Positions 16,973 to 25,530 are shown, counted from the first letter of the stretch. The stretch is DNA of 64,000 nucleotides from Pseudomonas pisciculturae (GCF_015461805.1 NZ_JACVZE010000007.1:331589-395588), one strand, 5' to 3'. Numbers and translations: made by a program. The notes: generated from the letters alone by a model not told the origin.

Positions 16973-17998
16973 ATGATCGTTCGTCCTGTACGCAGCAGCG
17001 ATTTACCCGCCCTGATTGACCTGGCGCGCAGCACCGGCACCGGCCTCACCACCTTGCCGGCCAACGAAGAGCGCCTGACCCACCGGGTTGGCTGGGCCGA
17101 GAAAACCTTTCGCGGCGACGCCGGGCGCGGCGATGCCGACTACCTGTTCGTGCTGGAAAACGACGAAGGCCGTGTGGTGGGGATTTCCGCCATCGCTGGC
17201 GCCGTTGGTCTGCGTGAGCCTTGGTACAACTTCCGGGTGGGCCTGACGGTCAGCGCTTCCCAGGAGCTGAACATCTACCGCGAGATCCCGACGCTGTTTT
17301 TGGCCAACGACCTCACCGGCAATTCCGAGTTGTGCTCGTTGTTCCTGCACGCCGATTACCGCACCGGCCTTAACGGTCGCATGCTGGCCAAGGCGCGCAT
17401 GTTGTTTATCGCGGAGTTCCCGCAGTTGTTTGGCAACAAGATCATTGCCGAGATGCGTGGTGTGTCTAACGACGCCGGGCGCTCGCCGTTCTGGGAGAGC
17501 CTGGGCCGGCACTTCTTCAAGATGGAGTTCAGCCAGGCCGACTACCTCACTGGCGTGGGCAACAAGGCGTTTATCGCCGAGCTGATGCCGAAGTTTCCGC
17601 TCTACAGCTGCTTCCTGTCTGAAGACGCGCGCAACGTGATCGGCAAGGTCCACCCCGATACCGAGCCCGCGCTGAGCATGCTCAAGAGTGAAGGGTTCAG
17701 CTACCAGGGTTATGTCGATATCTTCGACGCGGGCCCGGCGGTTGAGTGTGAAACCAGCAAGATCCGCGCGGTGCGCGATAGCCAGTCGCTGGTACTGGCC
17801 ATCGGCACGCCGGGGGACGACGCCACGCCGTTCCTGATCCATAACCGCAAGCGCGAGGAGTGCCGCATTACGGCCGCTCCGGCCCGTCTGGCGGCAGGCA
17901 CCTTGGTGGTCGACCCGCAGACCGCCAAGCGCCTGCAACTGGTGGTGGGTGATCAAGTGCGTGCTGTTCCGTTGTCTGCTGCCCGGGAGTCGAAGTAA
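16973..17998 (+). CDS. aruG: Arginine N-succinyltransferase, beta subunit
   Basis: Second subunit of the succinyltransferase, 341 residues and collinear with AruF: MIVRPVRSSDLPALIDLAR at the start, WYNFRVGLTVSASQELNIY, and IAELMPKFPLYSCFLSEDA. It starts 54 nt after aruF behind GAGGAGATAGC. Its stop overlaps the aruD start (TAATG), so the two are probably coupled. Enterobacteria have a single AstA; the tandem pair is the Pseudomonas arrangement. Confidence 0.95.
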   Translation: MIVRPVRSSDLPALIDLARSTGTGLTTLPANEERLTHRVGWAEKTFRGDAGRGDADYLFVLENDEGRVVGISAIAGAVGLREPWYNFRVGLTVSASQELNIYREIPTLFLANDLTGNSELCSLFLHADYRTGLNGRMLAKARMLFIAEFPQLFGNKIIAEMRGVSNDAGRSPFWESLGRHFFKMEFSQADYLTGVGNKAFIAELMPKFPLYSCFLSEDARNVIGKVHPDTEPALSMLKSEGFSYQGYVDIFDAGPAVECETSKIRAVRDSQSLVLAIGTPGDDATPFLIHNRKREECRITAAPARLAAGTLVVDPQTAKRLQLVVGDQVRAVPLSAARESK

Positions 17999-19464
17999 TG
18001 AATTCGTTGTATATCGCAGGTAGCTGGCTGGCTGGCCAGGGTGAGCTGTTTGAATCGCGCAACCCGGTGACCCAGCACGTGCTGTGGGCTGGCAATGGCG
18101 CCACCGCTGAGCAGGTCGAGTCCGCCGTTCAGGCTGCGCGCCAGGCATTCCCGGCGTGGGCCAAGCGCTCGCTGGAAGAACGCATCAGCGTGCTGGAAAC
18201 CTTCGCCGCTACCCTGAAAAAGCGCGCTGACGAAATCGCCCGCTGCATCGGTGAAGAGACTGGCAAGCCCCTGTGGGAGTCGGCCACTGAAGTCACCAGC
18301 ATGGCCAACAAGATCGCTATTTCGGTGCAAAGCTACCGCGAACGTACGGGCGAGAAAAGCGGCCCGTTGGGCGACGCCACCGCCGTGTTGCGCCACAAAC
18401 CTCACGGTGTGGTGGCGGTGTTTGGCCCGTATAACTTCCCAGGTCACTTGCCCAACGGGCATATCGTGCCGGCGCTGTTGGCGGGCAATACCGTACTGTT
18501 CAAGCCGAGCGAGTTGACCCCCAAAGTCGCCGAGCTGACCGTGCAATGCTGGATCGAAGCCGGTTTGCCGGCAGGCGTGCTGAACCTGCTGCAAGGCGCA
18601 CGGGAAACCGGTATCGCCCTGGCGGCCAACCCTGGGATCGACGGGTTGTTCTTCACCGGTTCCAGCCGTACCGGCAACCATCTGCACCAGCAATTTTCCG
18701 GGCGCCCAGACAAAATCCTGGCCCTGGAAATGGGTGGAAATAACCCGCTGGTGGTGGACGAAGTCGCGGATGTGGACGCCGCTGTCTACACCATCATCCA
18801 GTCCGCATTTATTTCCGCTGGCCAGCGTTGCACCTGTGCCCGCCGCCTGTTGGTGCCGGAAGGCGCTTGGGGCGATGCGTTGCTGACGCGCCTGGTGGCG
18901 GTCAGCGTGGCGATTGAAGTTGGCGCGTTCGACCAGCAACCGGCGCCGTTCATGGGCTCGGTGATTTCCCTCGCGGCGGCCAAAGCCTTGATGGACGCCC
19001 AGGAATTGATGTTGGCCAACGGCGCCGTGGCGCTGCTGGAAATGACCCAGCCCCAGGATCAGGCGGCGTTGCTGACCCCCGGCATCATCGACGTGACCGG
19101 CGTGACCGAGCGCGAAGACGAAGAACTGTTCGGCCCGCTGTTGCAGGTGATTCGCTACGCTGATTTCGAGGCGGCCATCGCCGAGGCCAACAACACCCAG
19201 TACGGCCTGGCCGCAGGCTTGTTGTCGGATTCCGAAGCGCGTTACCAACAGTTCTGGCTGGAAAGCCGTGCGGGCATCGTCAACTGGAACAAACAACTGA
19301 CCGGCGCCGCGAGTACCGCGCCGTTTGGTGGGGTAGGGGCCTCGGGCAATCATCGCGCCAGTGCGTATTACGCGGCGGATTATTGTGCGTATCCGGTGGC
19401 GTCGTTGGAAACACCCAGTCTGGTAGTGCCTGCCACCCTGACCCCAGGGATAACACTGAGCTAA
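17998..19464 (+). CDS. aruD: Succinylglutamate semialdehyde dehydrogenase
   Basis: NAD-dependent aldehyde dehydrogenase that oxidises N-succinylglutamate 5-semialdehyde to N-succinylglutamate, the step after AruC. The 488-residue protein shows the ALDH landmarks: GPYNFPGHLPNGH, FTGSSRTGNHLHQ (cofactor glycine motif), the general-base glutamate in LALEMGGNNP, and the nucleophilic cysteine in SAGQRCTCARRLL. It overlaps aruG by one base and is followed by a REP pair. Also known as astD. Confidence 0.95.
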   Translation: MNSLYIAGSWLAGQGELFESRNPVTQHVLWAGNGATAEQVESAVQAARQAFPAWAKRSLEERISVLETFAATLKKRADEIARCIGEETGKPLWESATEVTSMANKIAISVQSYRERTGEKSGPLGDATAVLRHKPHGVVAVFGPYNFPGHLPNGHIVPALLAGNTVLFKPSELTPKVAELTVQCWIEAGLPAGVLNLLQGARETGIALAANPGIDGLFFTGSSRTGNHLHQQFSGRPDKILALEMGGNNPLVVDEVADVDAAVYTIIQSAFISAGQRCTCARRLLVPEGAWGDALLTRLVAVSVAIEVGAFDQQPAPFMGSVISLAAAKALMDAQELMLANGAVALLEMTQPQDQAALLTPGIIDVTGVTEREDEELFGPLLQVIRYADFEAAIAEANNTQYGLAAGLLSDSEARYQQFWLESRAGIVNWNKQLTGAASTAPFGGVGASGNHRASAYYAADYCAYPVASLETPSLVVPATLTPGITLS

Positions 19465-19466
19465 AT

Positions 19467-19554
19467 GTGGGAGGGGGCTTGCTCCCGATGGCGGTGTGTC
19501 AGTCACCTGATTTATCAACTGACAAACTGCTATCGGGAGCAAGCCCCCTCCCAC
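19467..19554. repeat. REP pair between aruD and aruB
   Basis: Inverted GTGGGAGGGGGCTTGC arms starting 2 nt after the aruD stop codon. The foldback lies inside the operon transcript. Confidence 0.9.
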
Positions 19555-19620
19555 ACTTGATTTGTGGTGTGTTCAAGCAATTTGAAGCCTATAAAAACAG
19601 ATGTTCGTGGAGCCTCGCCG

Positions 19621-20967
19621 ATGAAATCCTATGAAGTCAATTTTGACGGTCTAGTGGGGCCGACCCATAACTACGGCGGTTTGTCCTTTGGCAACGTCGC
19701 GTCACAAAGCAACAGCCAGCAAGCTTCCAACCCCAAGGAAGCGGCGTTGCAGGGCCTGCAGAAAATGAAGGCCCTGATGGACATGGGCTTTGTGCAAGGG
19801 GTGTTGGCGCCCCAGGAGCGCCCTGACGTCGCCGCCTTGCGCAGCCTCGGTTTCAGCGGCACCGACGCCCAGGTCATCCAGCAGGCCGCCAAGGACGCCA
19901 TGCCGTTGCTGGTCGCCAGCTGCTCTGCATCGAGCATGTGGGTCGCCAATGCCGCTACCGTCAGCCCAAGTGCCGACACCTTTGACGGCCGCGTGCATTT
20001 CACCGCCGCCAACCTCAACTGCAAATACCACCGCAGCATCGAACACCCGACCACCAGCCGCGTGCTGGGGGCGATGTTTGCCGATGCGAAACACTTCGCC
20101 CATCACGCCGCATTGCCGGCGGTGGCGCAGTTCGGCGACGAAGGCGCGGCCAACCACACACGCTTCTGCCGTGCGTACGGTGAGGCCGGCGTTGAGTTTT
20201 TCGTGTTCGGCCGCAGTGCGTTCGACCCTCGTTACCCGGCGCCGCAAAAGTACCCGGCGCGCCAGACCCTCGAAGCCTCCCAGGCGGTTGCACGCCTGCA
20301 CGGCCTGAAGGATGACGGCGTGGTCTACGCCCAGCAGAACCCGGCGGTCATCGATGCCGGTGTGTTCCACAACGACGTGATCGCGGTGGGCAACGGTGAA
20401 GTGCTGTTCTATCACGAGGACGCGTTCCTCCATACCGAGGCGATGCTCGCCGAGCTGCAAGCCAAGCTGGCCAAAGTGGGCGGCAACTTCCAGTCGGTCT
20501 GCGTGCCGCGTGCCCAGGTCAGCGTTGAAGACGCGGTGCGTTCCTACCTGTTCAACAGCCAGTTGCTGACCCGCCCCGACGGCTCGATGCTATTGATCGT
20601 GCCGGAAGAATGCCGTGCCAATGAACGCGTCTGGAACTACCTGCAAGGCCTGACAGCCTCCGGTGGGCTGATCCGCGAAGTCAACGTCTTCGACCTTAAG
20701 CAAAGCATGCAGAACGGCGGTGGCCCGGCGTGCCTGCGCTTGCGTGTGGCCTTGAACGAAACGGAGCTGGCGGCGGTGAACCCAGGCGTTATCATGACAG
20801 CGCCGTTGTACGACACCCTGACCCAATGGGTCGAGAAGCACTACCGCGACAGCCTGCGTGAAACCGACCTGGCTGACCCGCAGTTGCTGCTTGAGTGCCG
20901 GACGGCACTGGATGAACTGACGCAAATCCTTAAACTGGGCGCGGTTTATCCTTTCCAGATCAATTAA
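19621..20967 (+). CDS. aruB: N-succinylarginine dihydrolase
   Basis: Hydrolyses N2-succinylarginine to N2-succinylornithine, two ammonia and CO2, the second AST step. The 448-residue protein begins MKSYEVNFDGLVGPTHNYGG, a highly conserved N-terminus that fixes the start at 19621. It contains the amidinotransferase-fold elements HNDVIAVGNGEVLFYHEDAF (catalytic His and neighbouring acids) and a late catalytic-cysteine segment NGGGPACLRLRVAL. Gene order aruD-aruB follows P. aeruginosa. Also called astB. Confidence 0.95.
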   Translation: MKSYEVNFDGLVGPTHNYGGLSFGNVASQSNSQQASNPKEAALQGLQKMKALMDMGFVQGVLAPQERPDVAALRSLGFSGTDAQVIQQAAKDAMPLLVASCSASSMWVANAATVSPSADTFDGRVHFTAANLNCKYHRSIEHPTTSRVLGAMFADAKHFAHHAALPAVAQFGDEGAANHTRFCRAYGEAGVEFFVFGRSAFDPRYPAPQKYPARQTLEASQAVARLHGLKDDGVVYAQQNPAVIDAGVFHNDVIAVGNGEVLFYHEDAFLHTEAMLAELQAKLAKVGGNFQSVCVPRAQVSVEDAVRSYLFNSQLLTRPDGSMLLIVPEECRANERVWNYLQGLTASGGLIREVNVFDLKQSMQNGGGPACLRLRVALNETELAAVNPGVIMTAPLYDTLTQWVEKHYRDSLRETDLADPQLLLECRTALDELTQILKLGAVYPFQIN

Positions 20968-20991
20968 ATGCCATACGGCTGAGAGTTATTT

Positions 20992-21282
20992 ATGACCACC
21001 GACACCCTGAAACTGATCCTCGAAGACACCGACGGCACCCAGCTGGAAACCTCCTGCACTCGCGTCGCTGTCGTTTGGCAGGGCAAGGAAATCTGGATCC
21101 AGCACGACGGCCGCGGCCAACTGCTGATCGGTGTAGACGTTGAAGAAGGCGACGCCGAATACGCCAACCTGCTGATGCGCCCGCTGGCCACCAACCTGAT
21201 GAGCCTGCAACTGGAAATGGAACCGGCCGACGTTGAAGGTGATGACGACGATCACGTCCACGGCCCAGGCTGCAACCACTAA
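20992..21282 (+). CDS. Conserved small protein of the aru operon, acidic/His-rich tail
   Basis: A 96-residue cytoplasmic-looking protein of unknown function between aruB and aruE, the same place as PA0900 in P. aeruginosa. The body is a short beta-rich domain (KLILEDTDGTQLETSCTRVA). The last 20 or so residues turn acidic and then end in HVHGPGCNH, which could bind a metal ion. It sits 24 nt after aruB and 11 nt before aruE, so it is surely co-transcribed. A metal-delivery or assembly role for zinc-dependent AruE is only a guess from the tail and the position. Confidence 0.85.
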   Translation: MTTDTLKLILEDTDGTQLETSCTRVAVVWQGKEIWIQHDGRGQLLIGVDVEEGDAEYANLLMRPLATNLMSLQLEMEPADVEGDDDDHVHGPGCNH

Positions 21283-21293
21283 GGAAGCTGCTT

Positions 21294-22298
21294 ATGCTCG
21301 CCCTCGGCAAACTGCTTGAACTGACCCTCGCCGGTCGTGAACCGGCGCAAAAAATTCAACTGACTGTCGACGGCGTGCAGATGCGCTGGCTCAGCGAAGG
21401 TGCGCTTGAAGTGCGCCCGCCGCAGGGCAAGGACGATGGCGGCGACCTGCTGCTGTCGTCTGGCATCCATGGCAACGAAACGGCGCCGATCGAACTGCTC
21501 GACCGCCTGTTGCATGGCATCGCCCGTGGGGAGATCAAACCCCGCAATCGAATTTTGTTCCTGTTCGGCAACCCCGAGGCCATGCGCCGCGGTGAGCGTT
21601 ACCTGGAACTGGACGTCAACCGGCTGTTCAACGGCCGTCACGAACAAAACATCGGCCCGGAGGCCATGCGCGCCGCCGAGCTTGAGCAACTGGCCCGCAG
21701 CTTTTTCAGCCTGCCTGATCGTTTGCGCCTGCATTACGACCTGCACACGGCCATTCGCGGTTCGAAGATCGAGCAGTTTGCGCTGTACCCGTGGAAGGCA
21801 GGGCGCCAGCATTCGCGCCGTGAGCTTGAACGCCTTAACGCCGCCGGTATGGAAGCGGTGCTGTTGCAAAACAAGACCTCCATCACCTTCACCGCGTTTA
21901 CCTACGAGCAGCTCGACGCCGAGGCCTTTACCCTGGAGTTGGGCAAGGCACGGCCATTCGGTCAGAACCAGGGCGTGGATGTGTCACGCCTGGAAGCTCG
22001 CCTCAAACAGATCATCGAAGGCACCGAGCCGCAAACCGGCAGCCTCGACGGGCTGAAACTGTTTGCCGTGTCACGGGAAGTGATTAAGCACAGCGATGGG
22101 TTCATCCTGCATTTACCGGCGGACGTGGAAAACTTTTCGGAATTGGAAAAGGGCTACTTGCTGGCCGAGGACGTGGCCAAGACCCGTTGGGTGATCGAGG
22201 AGGAGGGCGCGCGCATTATCTTTCCCAACCCGAAGGTGAAGAATGGGTTGCGGGCAGGCATCCTAATTGTTCCAACCACCGAGGCTGTGCTGGTGTAA
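21294..22298 (+). CDS. aruE: Succinylglutamate desuccinylase
   Basis: Last AST enzyme: splits N-succinylglutamate into succinate and glutamate. The 334-residue zinc hydrolase of the M14/AstE family shows the metal ligands in SGIHGNETAPIELLD (His and Glu) and LRLHYDLHTAIRGSK (second His), and the catalytic glutamate near FTLELGKARPFG. It ends the aru operon; a 9-bp perfect inverted repeat without a T-run (22335-22370) follows. Also known as astE. Confidence 0.95.
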   Translation: MLALGKLLELTLAGREPAQKIQLTVDGVQMRWLSEGALEVRPPQGKDDGGDLLLSSGIHGNETAPIELLDRLLHGIARGEIKPRNRILFLFGNPEAMRRGERYLELDVNRLFNGRHEQNIGPEAMRAAELEQLARSFFSLPDRLRLHYDLHTAIRGSKIEQFALYPWKAGRQHSRRELERLNAAGMEAVLLQNKTSITFTAFTYEQLDAEAFTLELGKARPFGQNQGVDVSRLEARLKQIIEGTEPQTGSLDGLKLFAVSREVIKHSDGFILHLPADVENFSELEKGYLLAEDVAKTRWVIEEEGARIIFPNPKVKNGLRAGILIVPTTEAVLV

Positions 22299-22334
22299 AG
22301 GCTCGCCTGGATAGTTCCCGGTTCAACCTGAAGG

Positions 22335-22370
22335 GTGCTTGCCCGCAGCCGTTTTGCCACCGGCAAGCAC
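22335..22370. other. Inverted repeat between convergent aruE and RTX-like gene
   Basis: GTGCTTGCC and GGCAAGCAC form a 9-bp perfect stem with an 18-nt loop between two converging stop codons. There is no T-run, so an intrinsic terminator is unproven. Confidence 0.45.
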
Positions 22371-22394
22371 TTGCACTCTGTCCCGCTCCTCTGG

Positions 22395-23255
22395 TTAGGT
22401 CGGTAACTTGGTGACCGGCGCGGTCTGGTAGTTGTGAAGCATGATGTCATCAGGCTTGAGCAAGGTGACTTTATCCTTTGCGTCACCGGTAATAATGACG
22501 TTGGTCGTATCGCCGGCTTCAATGTCGTCGTCGCCTGGGCCGCCAATGAGAATGCTGTGGCCGTGGCCACCGATGATGAGGTCATTATCGTTGCCGCCAT
22601 CGATGAATGAGTGGCGGCCGCCCGCGATTTCATCGTTACCTGGCCCTCCATACGCGGTGATGTCGGCGTCAAACTTCGCCTGGATCAGATCGTCGCCCGG
22701 GCCGGCGTCGATGTGGTTTGCCCCTTTAAAGACCGTCACGCTGTCATTGCCGGCCCCGGTAACAATTTTGGCACTGGTGGCCGCGCTGATAACAAAGTCA
22801 TCCCCGTCGCCGGAGTCCACCATGACGGGGTTTTCAATCCTGTCATCGATCTGCACGACGTCTGAGCCGCCTTGAGTGATGAACACCAGTACCTGATGCC
22901 GGGTAGCGGGGATGATGCAGTACTTTTCGTCGTTGACCTCAAGCGTGAGGGTCGTGAGCGGTAGCGCGGTGTGTGACCTGCTGAGGGGGATCGCGTGAAT
23001 CTTCGCTGCTTCGGGTACATACTTTCGCAGTACGACGATGTCATCATGGTTCAGCGTGGTGAATATCAATTGATCCGCATCAGTGCTCACCCTGCGTGCG
23101 ATCGTCAGTTGATTGCTCGAATGCAGCAATACCTCGACGCTCCCCTGAATAACAGGGGGGACAGGCCCCGGCGCCGTGCCTGCACCCTGAATGACTTTGA
23201 ATCCCTGGGCGGTTATCTGGCCTATTTCCAGTTCGTATTGGCCTGCAATGGACAT
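22395..23255 (-). CDS. Small RTX-like calcium-binding repeat protein
   Basis: A 286-residue protein, probably exported. Residues about 1-120 are a non-repetitive beta-rich domain (MSIAGQYELEIGQITAQGF). From about 125 on there are roughly seven degenerate glycine/aspartate nonapeptides of the RTX type: SGDGDDFVI, TGAGNDSVTV, AGPGDDLIQ, GGPGNDEIAG, GGNDNDLIIG, GGPGDDDIEAG. These fold as a calcium-bound beta-roll in type I-secreted proteins. The start follows AGGGAG. No type I secretion genes are nearby, and no enzymatic domain is recognisable. Family call from repeats good; function unknown. Confidence 0.75.
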   Translation of the reverse strand: MSIAGQYELEIGQITAQGFKVIQGAGTAPGPVPPVIQGSVEVLLHSSNQLTIARRVSTDADQLIFTTLNHDDIVVLRKYVPEAAKIHAIPLSRSHTALPLTTLTLEVNDEKYCIIPATRHQVLVFITQGGSDVVQIDDRIENPVMVDSGDGDDFVISAATSAKIVTGAGNDSVTVFKGANHIDAGPGDDLIQAKFDADITAYGGPGNDEIAGGRHSFIDGGNDNDLIIGGHGHSILIGGPGDDDIEAGDTTNVIITGDAKDKVTLLKPDDIMLHNYQTAPVTKLPT

Positions 23256-23367
23256 GCGAATTTCTCCCTATCTAACCAGTAATGTCGCCTTATGGCGCCT
23301 CAGCATTACTAAATAGAAAATTGCGGTAGGCAGGGGGTAATTAGTTAGTGTGAAACCCGCCCCAAAT

Positions 23368-23408
23368 AAAAACACCCCGGCAAGCGCGCTTTGCCGGGGT
23401 GTTTTTTT
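23368..23408 (-). terminator. Terminator of the lumazine synthase gene
   Basis: A strong GC stem (AACACCCCGGCAA / TTGCCGGGGTGTT) has a T-run on the minus strand, 17 nt beyond the 23425 stop. Confidence 0.85.
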
Positions 23409-23424
23409 GACGGGATGAGGCGTG

Positions 23425-23931
23425 TCAGACGGCCAGTTTTTGCTCGCTACGGCGAATCGCACGGACTTTATGCAGCGTGTCGGCGCAGGTGCGCGCCGCT
23501 TCCTGACCCTTGTGCACAAAGTGATCATGGAAGAACGCATGGTGCTCGCTGCCCGCATGGAAGTGATGCGGCGTCAGCGATACCGAAAACACCGGCACTT
23601 CAGTCTCCAGTTGCACCTGCATCAGGCCGCTGACCACCGACTGGGCCACGAACTCGTGACGGTAGATGCCGCCGTCCACCACCAGCGCGGCAGCGACGAT
23701 ACCGGCGTAACGGCCGGTCTTGGCCAGCAGCTTGGCGTGCAGGGGCATTTCAAAGGCGCCGCCGACTTCGAAGAAATCGATGTCCGATTCCTGGTAGCCC
23801 TGAGCGATCATTTCGGCGAGGAAGCCTTTACGGGATTGGTCGACAATATCCTTGTGCCAGCAGGCCTGGATAAACGCGACGCGCTCGCCGTGATGGTTTT
23901 TGCTTTTGCTGTCGATTGCGGTGGGTTGCAT
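23425..23931 (-). CDS. ribH: 6,7-dimethyl-8-ribityllumazine synthase, type II
   Basis: Penultimate riboflavin enzyme; condenses the ribityl-pyrimidinedione with 3,4-dihydroxy-2-butanone 4-phosphate. The 168-residue protein matches the type II (RibH2, decameric, Brucella-like) class: RVAFIQACWHKDIVD, VGGAFEMPLHAKLLAKTGRY, and LTPHHFHAGSEHHAFFHDHF with the catalytic histidine region. The type I enzyme of the main rib operon is not in this window, so this is probably a second copy. It is preceded by an FMN riboswitch. An AGGAG ribosome site sits partly inside a CCTGTTT/AAACAGG hairpin. Confidence 0.92.
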   Translation of the reverse strand: MQPTAIDSKSKNHHGERVAFIQACWHKDIVDQSRKGFLAEMIAQGYQESDIDFFEVGGAFEMPLHAKLLAKTGRYAGIVAAALVVDGGIYRHEFVAQSVVSGLMQVQLETEVPVFSVSLTPHHFHAGSEHHAFFHDHFVHKGQEAARTCADTLHKVRAIRRSEQKLAV

Positions 23932-23938
23932 GTTCTGA

Positions 23939-23964
23939 CTCCTGTTTAAGAAAAAAACAGGGCG
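23939..23964 (-). promoter_or_regulatory. Hairpin overlapping the ribH ribosome binding site
   Basis: CCTGTTT and AAACAGG (8 nt apart) form a stem that reaches into the AGGAG ribosome site just before the 23931 start. Together with an upstream long foldback (TAAGGG/CCCTTA, GGGATT/AATCCC at about 23978-24025) this looks like the riboswitch expression platform. Confidence 0.5.
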
Positions 23965-24021
23965 TTATGAATCGAATGGGATTTAAGGGTACGCATACAG
24001 AGCGGCCCTTAGGTGCCAATC

Positions 24022-24188
24022 CCGTTCTCTCTTCATCCGGACTATGACCGTCGGCCCCGGGATCACACCGGGTCTGCTGACCTTGTCGCCGTCCTGCGTG
24101 AGCAGTTCGAGGCGCCAAGCGCTCGCGGGCTATACACATTGCGTGTAATTACCGCCGGTGGGGAATTGCACCCCGCCCTGAGAACGTT
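24022..24188 (-). ncRNA. FMN riboswitch (RFN element)
   Basis: Read on the minus strand, the conserved FMN aptamer blocks appear in order: AGGGCGGGGTGCAATTCCCC, CACCGGCGGTAAT, AGCCCGCGAGCG, GGTCAGCAGACCCGGTGTGA, CCGGGGCCGACGGTCATAGT and CCGGATGAAGAGAGAACGG. Bound FMN should lower expression of the downstream ribH gene. About 90 nt separate the aptamer from the start codon. Confidence 0.97.
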
Positions 24189-24379
24189 GCCGCCAGAACC
24201 CTGGCGGCGGAGAGTTTTTAACATGGTTTTTCAAAAACTGCACCACCGTCGTATCGATAGGCTATATCGGTTTGTTTGGTTGGTATTCGATTGAATGCAG
24301 CGGGGGCTTGATATTGAGCGGGTTTGCCCGCAGTAATCATCCACAAAAGGACTTCACCACCCCCTCAGAGGCTTGTTTC

Positions 24380-25384
24380 ATGACTGTGATTGACCTGCGC
24401 AGCGACACCGTGACCCAACCCACCCCCGGTATGCGCGACGCGATGGCCAGCGCCCCCAGTGGCGATGACGTGTATGGCGAAGACCCCAGCGTCAACCATC
24501 TGGAAGCCGAACTGGCCAAGCGCCTGGGGTTTGAAGCGGCGTTGTTCGTGCCCACCGGCACCATGAGCAACCTGTTAGCGTTGATGGCCCACTGTGAGCG
24601 CGGCGAGGAATACATCGTTGGGCAGCAGGCCCACACCTACAAGTATGAAGGCGGTGGTGCTGCAGTGCTGGGTTCGATCCAGCCCCAGCCATTGGAAGTG
24701 CAGGCAGACGGCTCGCTAGACCTGGATCAGGTATTGGCCGCCATCAAGCCCGACGATTTCCACTTTGCCCGCACCCGCCTGTTGGCGTTGGAAAACACCA
24801 TGCAGGGCAAAGTGTTGCCGCTGGAGTACCTGGCCAAGGCGCGGGCGTTCACGCGTGAACACGGCCTGGCCCTGCATCTGGACGGCGCGCGACTCTATAA
24901 CGCTGCGGTGAAGCTGGGAGTGGATGCGCGGGAAATTGCCCAGCACTTCGACTCGGTCTCGGTGTGCCTGTCCAAGGGCCTCGGCGCGCCGATTGGCTCA
25001 GTGTTGTGCGGCACCACGGCGTTGATCGCCAAGGCACGGCGCCTGCGCAAAATGGTCGGCGGCGGCATGCGCCAGGCCGGCTCACTGGCGGCAGCGGGGT
25101 TGTACGCCCTGGATCACCAGGTACAGCGCCTGGCCGACGACCATGCCAACGCCCAATGGCTGGGCGACGAGTTGCGCAAGGCCGGCTTTGAAGTGGAGCC
25201 AGTACAGACCAACATGGTCTACGTGCAGATGGGCGACCGGGCCCAGGCCTTGAAAGACTTTGCCGCCGAGCGCGGTATCAAGTTGAGCGCCGCGTCGCGC
25301 CTGCGCATGGTCACGCATTTGGATGTGAGCCGGGCACAGATTGAGCAGGTGCTCGCGACATTCGTCGAATTTTCGCGCAAATGA
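24380..25384 (+). CDS. ltaE: Low-specificity L-threonine aldolase
   Basis: PLP enzyme that cleaves L-threonine and L-allo-threonine to glycine and acetaldehyde, cytoplasmic. The 334-residue protein starts MTVIDLRSDTVTQPTPGMR, the typical N-terminus, which fixes the start at 24380 rather than earlier codons. Active-site features: the GDDVYGEDPSVNHLE loop, LHLDGARLYNAAV (Asp and Arg binding PLP), and the Schiff-base lysine in VCLSKGLGAPIGS. It is oriented away from ribH; no operon partner is seen. Confidence 0.93.
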   Translation: MTVIDLRSDTVTQPTPGMRDAMASAPSGDDVYGEDPSVNHLEAELAKRLGFEAALFVPTGTMSNLLALMAHCERGEEYIVGQQAHTYKYEGGGAAVLGSIQPQPLEVQADGSLDLDQVLAAIKPDDFHFARTRLLALENTMQGKVLPLEYLAKARAFTREHGLALHLDGARLYNAAVKLGVDAREIAQHFDSVSVCLSKGLGAPIGSVLCGTTALIAKARRLRKMVGGGMRQAGSLAAAGLYALDHQVQRLADDHANAQWLGDELRKAGFEVEPVQTNMVYVQMGDRAQALKDFAAERGIKLSAASRLRMVTHLDVSRAQIEQVLATFVEFSRK

Positions 25385-25436
25385 CCGTGCAGACCGTCCA
25401 ATTGAACCGCTCTATCGCATAAACACGCTGTACCCC

Positions 25437-25470
25437 CGGCAAAGGGCCGATATAATGCGGCCCTTTGCCG
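25437..25470 (+). promoter_or_regulatory. Inverted repeat enclosing a TATAAT box before alaS
   Basis: CGGCAAAGGGCCG and CGGCCCTTTGCCG are perfect 13-bp inverted arms. The 8-nt spacer ATATAATG contains an ideal -10 hexamer at 25451-25456. No good -35 is visible 17 bp upstream. It lies 61-94 nt before the alaS start. Confidence 0.6.
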
Positions 25471-25530
25471 TCGCTCCGTCTGATGATGTTGCGCACTGGC
25501 CTTTGGCCGCAGCCTCCGTGGAAGAACCTA

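Noticed and set aside
17953..19554. 533-codon open frame on the minus strand opposite aruD
   Set aside because: Begins inside a REP pair and runs antisense to a clear aldehyde dehydrogenase.
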